The notes below the pieces were generated by a model. The model was given only the letters and a program-made list of their open reading frames with translations. It was not told the DNA's origin and did no database searches. The translations under genes were made by a program, and so were the position numbers. 8,950 nucleotides of DNA from Chitinophagaceae bacterium (lineage in GTDB: Bacteria > Bacteroidota > Bacteroidia > Chitinophagales > Chitinophagaceae). Positions 1 through 6,322 of this stretch are shown here, piece by piece (position 1 is the stretch's first letter; every line of letters begins with the position of its first letter). The stretch is taken from NCBI GenBank assembly GCA_947461495.1, contig CANHLV010000051.1:1-8950 (forward strand), in the 5' to 3' direction.

Positions 1-1857
1 AGTAGTTTCTGTTTGCAACGCATAAGGATTGGAAGGGTCATAACCTTTCACATCTAACACACTTCCTTGAGCCATTATTTGATCAACAGTTTTCTTAACT
101 GTCTTTGGCGTGATGCCATGCTCTATGTTATGAGCAATTTGTTTTTCTCTTCTGCGCTGTGTTTCATCAATCGTTCTCTGCATGGAGCCTGTAATTTTAT
201 CGGCATAAAATATTACAAGGCCATTTTCATTTCTTGCCGCACGACCTGCAGTTTGGGTCAGACTTCTTTCGTTTCTCAAGAATCCTTCTTTATCAGCGTC
301 CATGATGGCTACAAGAGAAACCTCAGGTAAATCCAAACCTTCTCTTAATAAATTCACACCAACGAGTACATCGATAGTTCCCAATCTCAATTCTCTTAAA
401 ATCTCCACTCTTTCCAAAGTATCCACATCGCTGTGAATATATTTTGATTTTACGTTTATGCGTTCCAGATATTTGTGTAATTCCTCAGCCATACGCTTGG
501 TGAGCGTGGTTACCAAAACACGATCTCCAGAATTAATTCTGTTATCAATCTCTTCCAACAAATCATCAATTTGATTTAATGTTGGTCTTACTTGAATTGG
601 CGGATCTAATAAACCTGTAGGACGAACAACCTGTTCAACAACCACGCCACCACATTTTTGCAATTCATATTCTCCTGGTGTTGCCGAAACAAAAATCGTT
701 TGTCCAGTTATATTTTCAAACTCACCGAAATTTTGCGGGCGGTTATCCATGGCCGATGGCAAACGAAATCCATAATCAACGAGTACAAGCTTTCTGCTTC
801 TGTCGCCACCATACATGCCACTGATTTGCGGAATGGTTTGATGACTTTCATCGATGATGGTAATGAAATCTTTTGGAAAATAATCAAGCAAACAGAAAGG
901 TCTGGTACCGGGTTTACGGCGATCGAAGAAACGCGAATAATTTTCAATGCCTGAGCAATAACCCAATTCGCGAATCATCTCCAAATCGTAATTCACTCTT
1001 TCGCTGATTCTTTGTGCTTCTATGTACTTTCCAGAATTTTTAAAATAGTTTACTTGTGCCGCACACTCATCTTGAATATCAGAAATCACTTGCGCCATCA
1101 TGTCTTTGGGTGCGAGATATAAATTGGCTGGAAAGATGGCGGCATGATCAACAGCTCCTATTCTTTTTCCGGAACTCAATTCAAGTGTTTCAATGCTTTC
1201 AATTTCATCACCAAAAAAACAAACGCGATATCCAAAATCAACATAAGGTAAATTGATATCGATGGTGTCGCCTTTTACCCTGAAAGAACCTCTTTCAAAA
1301 TCGCCCTGACTTCTATGATAGGTTGAATTTACCAAGGCATGTAAAAATCCTTGTCGGGAAATCACTTGTCCTTGATGGATTCTGATGATTCCATTTTCAT
1401 AATCTGTTGGATTACCCATACCATAAATACAACTCACACTGGCAACGACTACAATATCTCTTCTGCCACTTAGCAATTGAGCAGTAGCTTGCAATCTGAG
1501 TTTATCGAGCTCTTCATTAATACTCAAATCTTTTTCAATATAAGTATTGGTAACAGGCATGTAGGCCTCAGGTTGGTAATAATCGTAGTAAGAAACGAAG
1601 TAGCCGACAGCATTTTCAGGAAAAAACTGCTTGAATTCGCCATAAAGTTGAGCCACCAGGGTTTTATTATGCGTCAGTACCAAAGTTGGACGTTGTAATT
1701 TTTCAATCACATTGGCCATGGTAAATGTCTTTCCACTTCCCGTTACGCCCAATAATGTTTGATAACGTTCTCCATCGAGAATACTCTCAGTCAACTGCCT
1801 GATAGCTTCGGGCTGGTCGCCTGCCGGTGGAAATTCTGAAAATAGTTTGAAAGACAT
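1..1857 (-). CDS. uvrB: UvrABC excision repair helicase subunit UvrB (partial, 3' end outside window)
   Basis: UvrB receives damaged DNA from UvrA, verifies the lesion with a DEAD-like helicase core, and recruits UvrC for dual incision. The minus-strand frame is open for 619 codons to the left edge. Visible motifs: Walker A GVTGSGKT at residues 37-44, the beta-hairpin YYDYYQPEAY at 90-99 that clamps one DNA strand, Walker B DESH at 336-339, and helicase motif VI QTAGRAARN from residue 535. These positions lie within a few residues of those in E. coli UvrB (about 673 aa), so about 50-60 residues are missing, including the C-terminal UVR motif that binds UvrC. The ATG at 1857 is chosen because it gives the family N-terminus (MSFKLFSEFPPAGDQPEAI) and an in-frame stop lies 21 bases upstream. 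There is no Shine-Dalgarno. The gene is divergent from typA. Identification is secure from the motifs; the presence of the UVR domain cannot be judged. Confidence 0.98.
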   Translation of the reverse strand, partial: MSFKLFSEFPPAGDQPEAIRQLTESILDGERYQTLLGVTGSGKTFTMANVIEKLQRPTLVLTHNKTLVAQLYGEFKQFFPENAVGYFVSYYDYYQPEAYMPVTNTYIEKDLSINEELDKLRLQATAQLLSGRRDIVVVASVSCIYGMGNPTDYENGIIRIHQGQVISRQGFLHALVNSTYHRSQGDFERGSFRVKGDTIDINLPYVDFGYRVCFFGDEIESIETLELSSGKRIGAVDHAAIFPANLYLAPKDMMAQVISDIQDECAAQVNYFKNSGKYIEAQRISERVNYDLEMIRELGYCSGIENYSRFFDRRKPGTRPFCLLDYFPKDFITIIDESHQTIPQISGMYGGDRSRKLVLVDYGFRLPSAMDNRPQNFGEFENITGQTIFVSATPGEYELQKCGGVVVEQVVRPTGLLDPPIQVRPTLNQIDDLLEEIDNRINSGDRVLVTTLTKRMAEELHKYLERINVKSKYIHSDVDTLERVEILRELRLGTIDVLVGVNLLREGLDLPEVSLVAIMDADKEGFLRNERSLTQTAGRAARNENGLVIFYADKITGSMQRTIDETQRRREKQIAHNIEHGITPKTVKKTVDQIMAQGSVLDVKGYDPSNPYALQTETT

Positions 1858-1902
1858 AATAAAAATTGGAGGATAAAATTAACCATTTATTACCTGGTGA
1901 GG

Positions 1903-1931
1903 CAATAATAATCTCCAAAAGGCCTTGCCAA
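1903..1931 (-). promoter_or_regulatory. Candidate Bacteroidota-type promoter for uvrB
   Basis: On the minus strand there is a TTG (complement of 1929-1931), then 18 bases, then TATTATTG (complement of 1903-1910). The latter differs at one position from the Bacteroidota -7 consensus TAnnTTTG. Transcription would begin near 1897, giving a leader of roughly 40 bases before the uvrB ATG. The -33 triplet lies next to that of the oppositely directed typA promoter. This is a pattern match only. Confidence 0.45.
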
Positions 1932-1954
1932 CCCGTTAAATTGTGTTACCTTTG
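1925..1954 (+). promoter_or_regulatory. Bacteroidota-type promoter for typA
   Basis: A TTG at 1925-1927 is followed, after 19 bases, by a perfect TAnnTTTG element (TACCTTTG, 1947-1954). This matches the promoter architecture used by the primary sigma factor of Bacteroidota. The predicted start site is near 1960, giving a typA leader of about 85-90 bases. It is the clearest promoter in the window. Confidence 0.7.
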
Positions 1955-1964
1955 CGCGTCAAAA

Positions 1965-1983
1965 AACAGCAGGTTTTGCTGTT
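1965..1983 (+). promoter_or_regulatory. Stem-loop at the 5' end of the typA leader
   Basis: AACAGCA (1965-1971) and TGCTGTT (1977-1983) form a perfect 7-bp stem around a 5-base GGTTT loop. It lies just after the predicted typA transcription start. No T-tract follows, so it is not a terminator. It could protect the 5' end of the mRNA or bind a factor, but no known riboswitch or leader fold is recognised. The rest of the leader (1984-2047) ends in an A-rich run before the ATG, with no Shine-Dalgarno. Confidence 0.5.
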
Positions 1984-2047
1984 AGCCATAAATTGTAAGC
2001 CGTATTCGCTCACTTTCAGCTAGAAGCAAAATCCAAAAAAAAATTAT

Positions 2048-3856
2048 ATGAATATTAGAAACATTGCCATCATTGCGCACGTTGATCATGGAAAAACGAC
2101 ATTGGTGGACAAAATTTTGCATGCAACTAAGGTTTTCCGTGATAATCAGGATACCGGAGAGTTGATTATGGACAGTAACGACCTCGAAAGAGAAAGAGGT
2201 ATTACCATTTTCAGTAAAAATGCATCGGTAACTTACAAAGACACAAAAATTAATGTAATCGATACTCCTGGTCACTCGGATTTCGGTGGTGAAGTAGAGC
2301 GTGTATTGAAAATGGCTGATGGTGTAATATTATTGGTGGATGCTTTTGAAGGTCCAATGCCACAAACTCGTTTTGTGTTGCAAAAAGCATTACAATTGAA
2401 TTTGAAACCAATTGTGGTTATCAATAAAGTGGATAAACCTAATTGTCGTCCTGATGAAGTTCACGACGCAGTTTTCGAATTGTTTTTCAATTTGGATGCA
2501 ACTGAGGAACAATTGAATTTTCCAACGTTTTATGGTTCAGGAAAAAATGGCTGGTTCAATAATTCATTAACTCAGATTGACAATATCAATCCATTATTAG
2601 ATGGTATTTTGGAATATGTACCAGAGCCTAAGGTTAACGAAGGTCCTTCACAAATGCAAATCACTTCATTGGATTATTCTTCATTTTTGGGAAGAATTGC
2701 AGTAGGAAAAGTAGCAAGAGGTGTGATAAAGGAAAACCAGCTGATTGCTTTGATGCAAGCAGATGGTTCAAATAAGAAAATGCGTATCAAAGAGCTTCAT
2801 GTATTTGAAGGCATGGGCAAGAGAAAAGTGAGTGAAGTTAAAGCCGGGGATATTTGTGCAGTTGTAGGTTTGGAAGAATTCAACATCGGAGATACCATTT
2901 CTGATCCAGAAACAATGGAAGCTTTACCGGTAATTAGTGTTGATGAGCCAACCATGAGCATGTTGTTTAGTATCAATAATTCTCCGTTTTTTGGCAAAGA
3001 AGGAAAGTTTGTTACCAGTCGTCACTTGCGTGACAGACTTATTAAAGAAACAGAAAAAAATCTTGCACTTCGTGTAGAAGATACCGATAGTGCCGATAGT
3101 ATGTTGGTATTCGGAAGAGGTATTTTACATTTGGGTATTTTGATAGAAACCATGCGCAGAGAGGGTTTTGAATTAACAGTGGGTCAACCACAGGTGTTGG
3201 TTAAGCATGTTGATGGTGTAAAATCAGAGCCTTTTGAAATTTTGGTAGTGGATGTACCAACAGAATTCAGCGGACGCGTAATCGACATGGTTACCCAACG
3301 TAAAGGTGAAATGCTGATCATGGAAACCAAAGGTGAAATGCAGCATTTAGAATTCGACATTCCTTCAAGAGGGTTGATTGGATTGAGAAGCAGTATGTTG
3401 ACCAACACCGCAGGAGAAGCCGTAATGGCGCATCGTTTCAATGCTTACAAGCCTTGGAAAGGAGCTATTCCTGGAAGAAACAATGGTGTATTGTTATCTA
3501 AAACAACTGAGAAGACTACAGCTTATTCAATTGATAAATTACAAGATAGAGGAAGATTCTTTGTGGATCCAGGAGATGATGTGTATACAGGTCAAATCAT
3601 TGCCGAACATATTAAGCCGGGTGATTTAGTGGTGAATGCCACTGAAGCAAAAAAATTAACCAACCACAGAGCGAGTGGTTCTGATGATGCCAGTCGTGCT
3701 GCTCCAAAAATCTTAATGACACTTGAAGAATGCATGGAGTATATCCAACAAGACGAGTGTATTGAAGTAACGCCAAAAAGCATCAGATTGAGAAAGAATA
3801 TTCTTAATGAAGATGACAGAAAAAGAGCGAGCAAGTCGATGGCACAAGAAGCATAA
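2048..3856 (+). CDS. typA: Translational GTPase TypA/BipA
   Basis: TypA/BipA is an EF-G/LepA-like GTPase that binds the ribosome and supports 50S assembly and growth under stress, notably cold. The product is 602 aa, close to E. coli BipA (607). GTP-binding motifs are all present: G1 AHVDHGKT (10-17), G2 RGITI (50-54), G3 DTPGH (72-76), G4 NKVD (127-130) and a G5-like SGK (165-167). Domain II follows from about residue 205, EF-G-like domain III from about 300, and domain V from about 394 (EPFEILVVDVP). The TypA-specific C-terminal domain contains LTNHRASGSDDA (537-548), which separates it from EF-G and LepA. The ATG at 2048 places the G1 motif at the normal distance from the N-terminus. The gene has its own promoter and terminator, so it is probably monocistronic. 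Nothing is missing. Confidence 0.98.
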   Translation: MNIRNIAIIAHVDHGKTTLVDKILHATKVFRDNQDTGELIMDSNDLERERGITIFSKNASVTYKDTKINVIDTPGHSDFGGEVERVLKMADGVILLVDAFEGPMPQTRFVLQKALQLNLKPIVVINKVDKPNCRPDEVHDAVFELFFNLDATEEQLNFPTFYGSGKNGWFNNSLTQIDNINPLLDGILEYVPEPKVNEGPSQMQITSLDYSSFLGRIAVGKVARGVIKENQLIALMQADGSNKKMRIKELHVFEGMGKRKVSEVKAGDICAVVGLEEFNIGDTISDPETMEALPVISVDEPTMSMLFSINNSPFFGKEGKFVTSRHLRDRLIKETEKNLALRVEDTDSADSMLVFGRGILHLGILIETMRREGFELTVGQPQVLVKHVDGVKSEPFEILVVDVPTEFSGRVIDMVTQRKGEMLIMETKGEMQHLEFDIPSRGLIGLRSSMLTNTAGEAVMAHRFNAYKPWKGAIPGRNNGVLLSKTTEKTTAYSIDKLQDRGRFFVDPGDDVYTGQIIAEHIKPGDLVVNATEAKKLTNHRASGSDDASRAAPKILMTLEECMEYIQQDECIEVTPKSIRLRKNILNEDDRKRASKSMAQEA

Positions 3857-3882
3857 TGGTCATACTATCAAATAAATTAAGT

Positions 3883-3917
3883 CAGCCCACTTTTAAAACG
3901 GTGGGCTGTTTTTATTT
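3883..3917 (+). terminator. Rho-independent terminator after typA
   Basis: CAGCCCAC (3883-3890) and GTGGGCTG (3901-3908) form a perfect 8-bp, GC-rich stem around a 10-base TTTTAAAACG loop. A T-rich tail follows (TTTTTATTT, 3909-3917). It lies 26 bases after the typA stop codon. The outer A-runs and T-runs could extend the pairing slightly. Confidence 0.9.
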
Positions 3918-3924
3918 ATCTTTG
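3917..3924 (+). promoter_or_regulatory. -7 element (TATCTTTG) for the CxxC protein/glycosyltransferase pair
   Basis: TATCTTTG is a perfect match to TAnnTTTG and begins where the typA terminator's T-tail ends. Start of transcription would be expected near 3929-3931, leaving only about 4-6 bases before the ATG at 3935. No clear TTG lies at the expected -33 distance, because that region is occupied by the terminator loop. The promoter call therefore rests on the -7 element alone. Confidence 0.5.
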
Positions 3925-3934
3925 TGACTTGAAA

Positions 3935-4156
3935 ATGCTGTCAAAAAAAATCTGTTTATCATTATTGTTTTTTGCATTTGCAATTGTTGCTCATGCACAA
4001 TGCTCAATGTGTACCAAAACTGCTCAGCAATTGGGGGAAAAGCCTGCTGCCGGTTTAAATTCAGGTATTCTCTATCTTATGCTTGCTCCATTTGCCATCA
4101 TCGGTGTCATTGCTTACAGATGGTGGAAAAGTGAATCGGGGAAATCCAGCAATTAA
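3935..4156 (+). CDS. Small exported single-pass membrane protein with a CxxC motif, unknown function
   Basis: This is a 73-residue protein with a signal peptide: basic KK at 4-5, a hydrophobic stretch at 8-19, and an AHA|Q signal-peptidase-I-like site after residue 21. The mature protein would begin Q-C-S-M-C, a CxxC pair (C23, C26) at its very N-terminus. Glutamine before C23 argues against a lipoprotein signal. One transmembrane segment follows at about 44-61, then a basic/aromatic RWWK and a short hydrophilic tail. The expected topology is a periplasmic CxxC head of about 20 residues with the C-terminus in the cytoplasm. A CxxC here could bind metal or haem or act as a thiol pair; the sequence does not decide. 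ATG 3935 is preferred over the in-frame TTG at 3929, since it starts at the basic n-region. The glycosyltransferase gene follows 21 bases later in the same frame, so the two are probably co-transcribed. I recognise no characterised family. Confidence 0.8.
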   Translation: MLSKKICLSLLFFAFAIVAHAQCSMCTKTAQQLGEKPAAGLNSGILYLMLAPFAIIGVIAYRWWKSESGKSSN

Positions 4157-4177
4157 TGTATCAATTTTCTTTTCTAC

Positions 4178-5299
4178 ATGGCTTCAAAAAAAAATTTGCT
4201 TGCACTCTTAAACTCCAATGGAGATTGCTTATATGGAACCGTAGTCGCCCGTCAAATTAAAGAAGTTGATTTTCCGGGTTGCCATCTGACCTGGGCTATC
4301 AATTCAAAATGCAAACAAGCAATTTTACACAATCCTTTTGTTGATGAAATCTGGGAAATCCCGACAGAAAAATCAATGACAACAACTAAGGAATGGAGAC
4401 AATTTGTAAAACAAGCAGAAAAAAGAAAAAGCAATGGTGATTTTGATGAAATATTTTACATCCAGATTATCGACAATAATGTGATTCATCTTAATGGAGA
4501 AGTACGGCAATCCATTTACAAAAACTATCCTAATAAAATAACCGTCAACCAGCAACCGATTTTATCACTAGCAGAAAACGAAATCAGCAATGTCGAAAAA
4601 TTTGCTATAAAACACCAACTCAAGAAATTCAAGCATGTCGTTTTAGTAGAATGTGGGCCAGATAGTTTCAAATCTGCGCTAAATCCCGAATCTGCCTATG
4701 CATTGGCTGAAGAAATTACAGCTGCCCATAAAGAAATTATTTTCATATTGTCTTCCAATAAACAGATCAAGCAGCCTACTGATCAAATAATTGATGGAAG
4801 TGTGTTGAGCTTTAGAGAAAATGCAGCCCTGACTCATTATTGTACTTTATTTATTGGCTGCTCAAGTGGTATCTCCTGGCTCTGTACATCAAGCGCAGCA
4901 AAGCTTTTACCCAAAATTATCATCATCAATACTAAAATGATGCTGAATACTTCGATGTACGATGATCATCAAAAAGCAGGATTGGCAACAGATCAAATTC
5001 TTGAAATTCATGAATCAAAACACGCATTTTCTACATTAAAAAATTGCTTGTTTATGTCATTAGACAGCAAATTCAATTTGGCAAAAGAAAAATATCACCA
5101 GCCTTTCGTTCGAACGAATTTTAAATACCTATATCATGTTTCAAGAAGCAGCTTTAACCAAAGAAATTTGATTTTTCCCATTCACGCATTATTTAATGCC
5201 ATAAAAATTGATGGTTTTCATTTTAATGCAGTGTATCAAATTATAAAAGCTTACTTCAAACTCCCTGTGTGGATTATTCAATCATTCAAAAATAGATAG
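4178..5299 (+). CDS. Divergent GT-B glycosyltransferase, family 9-like (heptosyltransferase-related)
   Basis: This 373-aa protein has the two-domain pattern of GT9 enzymes such as the ADP-heptose:LPS heptosyltransferases, which act at the cytoplasmic face of the inner membrane. The N-terminal half starts with a beta strand and glycine loop, LLALLNSNGD (7-16). Asp16 matches the conserved N-terminal Asp of WaaC-type enzymes. It continues to HNPFVDEIWEIP (51-62), typical of the family. The second Rossmann half begins near residue 152 (KHVVLVECGP) and carries FIGCSSGISWL (225-235), where canonical GT9 proteins have a G-N-D-S-G-x-x-H-L-type donor-site loop. The Asp and His of that loop are replaced here by Ser and Trp. 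The C-terminal 60 residues are basic and aromatic, possibly membrane-associated. No signal peptide is seen. Start ATG 4178 gives the family N-terminus. The substrate is unknown; LPS or surface glycan assembly is inferred. It is convergent with meaB. Confidence 0.75.
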   Translation: MASKKNLLALLNSNGDCLYGTVVARQIKEVDFPGCHLTWAINSKCKQAILHNPFVDEIWEIPTEKSMTTTKEWRQFVKQAEKRKSNGDFDEIFYIQIIDNNVIHLNGEVRQSIYKNYPNKITVNQQPILSLAENEISNVEKFAIKHQLKKFKHVVLVECGPDSFKSALNPESAYALAEEITAAHKEIIFILSSNKQIKQPTDQIIDGSVLSFRENAALTHYCTLFIGCSSGISWLCTSSAAKLLPKIIIINTKMMLNTSMYDDHQKAGLATDQILEIHESKHAFSTLKNCLFMSLDSKFNLAKEKYHQPFVRTNFKYLYHVSRSSFNQRNLIFPIHALFNAIKIDGFHFNAVYQIIKAYFKLPVWIIQSFKNR

Positions 5300-5305
5300 C
5301 TATTT
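5290..5305. terminator. Weak AT-rich hairpin between convergent genes
   Basis: AAATAG (5290-5295) and CTATTT (5300-5305) can pair around a 4-base loop that contains the stop codon of the glycosyltransferase gene. Read on the minus strand, the stem runs into TTTTT, so it might end meaB transcripts. The stem has only one G-C pair, so its strength is doubtful. The stop codons of the two convergent genes are separated by only 18 bases and no better terminator is visible. Confidence 0.3.
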
Positions 5306-5317
5306 ATACCTTATGTT

Positions 5318-6226
5318 TCAAAATGGAGACTTAATAGTGAATGATCTCACAAATGCATATAAATTGAATTCATTACCCTGCTCTGCAATTTTATCTTTCA
5401 AATCTGACTTGTCGATATCCTTCATTCGATGCGCTCTGATAAGTTGATATGCTTTTTCTGCAGCCAAAAATAGTTTTCTTTCCTGTTGTTCTTGTTGTAA
5501 GCAAATCATGATTTTTGCTTTCAATTCATCGATACCTTCTTTATTTGAAGCAGAAGTTTTTACAATCGGGATTTCGAATTTTTTGTGTTGAAAGGCAGGA
5601 GCCAACATAAGTCTGAGATTATTAACAAAAGAATCCGCTCCCGGCCGATCTGATTTGTTTACGACAAATATATCTGCAATTTCCATCAATCCTGCCTTCA
5701 TGGTTTGTATCTCATCGCCAGATTCAGGTACCAACACAACAATAGTAGCATCAGCAAGACCTGCAATTTCTATTTCACTCTGACCCACGCCCACGGTTTC
5801 AATAATGATATAATCATAATTTGCTGCTTTTATCACATCCGCTATTTCCATTATTCTTGGATGTAAACCTCCCATAGAGCCGCGTGATGCCAAAGAACGT
5901 ATATACACATTAGGATTGTCATACCACTCACTCATTCTGATTCTATCTCCTAACAACGCCCCCAAATTGAAAGGAGAAGACGGATCGACACACAGTACAG
6001 CTACTTTTTTTCCATCATTCACCAATGATCCAATCAACGCATCTGTCAATGTACTTTTTCCCGCTCCCGGAGGACCTGTTATACCAATTATTTTTGGATT
6101 TGATGTAATCTCTAATGATAAAAGAAAATCTTCAAAACCTTCAACTTCATTTTCTACTAATGAAATGGCCCTTGCCAAAGTTTTAATATCACCTGAACTG
6201 ATTTTTTTTGATATTTCTGACCACAT
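5318..6226 (-). CDS. meaB: MeaB/ArgK-family G3E GTPase (methylmalonyl-CoA mutase-associated)
   Basis: MeaB-type GTPases are cytoplasmic chaperones of B12-dependent acyl-CoA mutases; they gate cofactor loading and protect the mutase from inactivation. In this 302-aa protein the P-loop GPPGAGKST is at residues 51-59. The family signature DPSSP is at 81-85, the ETVGVGQSE switch/Mg motif at 143-151, and the guanine-specificity motif NKSD at 190-193. The MEIADIFVVNK context around the last motif is typical. The length is somewhat below M. extorquens MeaB or E. coli ArgK (about 330), with the shortfall at the N-terminus and in the C-terminal dimerisation arm. ATG 6226 places the P-loop after a short helical N-terminus. 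No mutase gene lies in the window, so the partner is inferred from the family; the historic ArgK kinase role is not supported by this sequence. It is divergent from the GT2 gene (96-base gap). Confidence 0.93.
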   Translation of the reverse strand: MWSEISKKISSGDIKTLARAISLVENEVEGFEDFLLSLEITSNPKIIGITGPPGAGKSTLTDALIGSLVNDGKKVAVLCVDPSSPFNLGALLGDRIRMSEWYDNPNVYIRSLASRGSMGGLHPRIMEIADVIKAANYDYIIIETVGVGQSEIEIAGLADATIVVLVPESGDEIQTMKAGLMEIADIFVVNKSDRPGADSFVNNLRLMLAPAFQHKKFEIPIVKTSASNKEGIDELKAKIMICLQQEQQERKLFLAAEKAYQLIRAHRMKDIDKSDLKDKIAEQGNEFNLYAFVRSFTIKSPF

Positions 6227-6293
6227 AACGCTAATATAGTATCAAAAAATCAAAATCTCTTCCTCATTTTTGTTTAACATCATCGCAATCATG

Positions 6294-6301
6294 TTATTTT
6301 G
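6294..6301 (+). promoter_or_regulatory. Possible -7 element for the GT2/Lon-N operon
   Basis: TTATTTTG resembles TAnnTTTG but is one base short between TA and TTTG. A TTTG at 6269-6272 could serve as -33, with a slightly long spacing of 21 bases. The predicted start would leave a leader of about 15-18 bases before the TTG start codon. This is weak, and is kept because the 96-base divergent gap must contain a promoter for this strand. Confidence 0.3.
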
Positions 6302-6322
6302 CAATTATAAATCAGCAGTATT

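Noticed and set aside
67..1698. Several plus-strand ORFs of 60-100 codons in the left 1.8 kb
   Set aside because: All lie antisense to uvrB, whose motifs are continuous across the region; none has a recognisable motif.
1868..1872. GGAGG on the plus strand, a perfect Shine-Dalgarno-like string
   Set aside because: No plus-strand start codon with an open frame follows at a usable distance, and the motif lies in the uvrB leader on the other strand. Probably coincidental.
1982..2275. 97-codon minus-strand ORF overlapping the typA start
   Set aside because: It is antisense to the strongly conserved typA GTPase domain and shows no domain or sensible composition of its own.
2525..2560. G5 region of TypA reads YGSGKNGW rather than the E. 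coli YASALNG
   Set aside because: G5 is the least conserved GTPase motif, and the remaining motifs are canonical, so this looks like normal lineage variation.
3929..3934. TTG at 3929 as the start of the CxxC protein
   Set aside because: The ATG two codons later gives a normal signal-peptide n-region, and the predicted transcription start falls around 3930, at or past the TTG.
6227..6260. TATATTAG on the minus strand upstream of meaB as a promoter
   Set aside because: It has one mismatch to TAnnTTTG, but no TTG at the right spacing (the nearest is 12 bases away). Not good enough to annotate.
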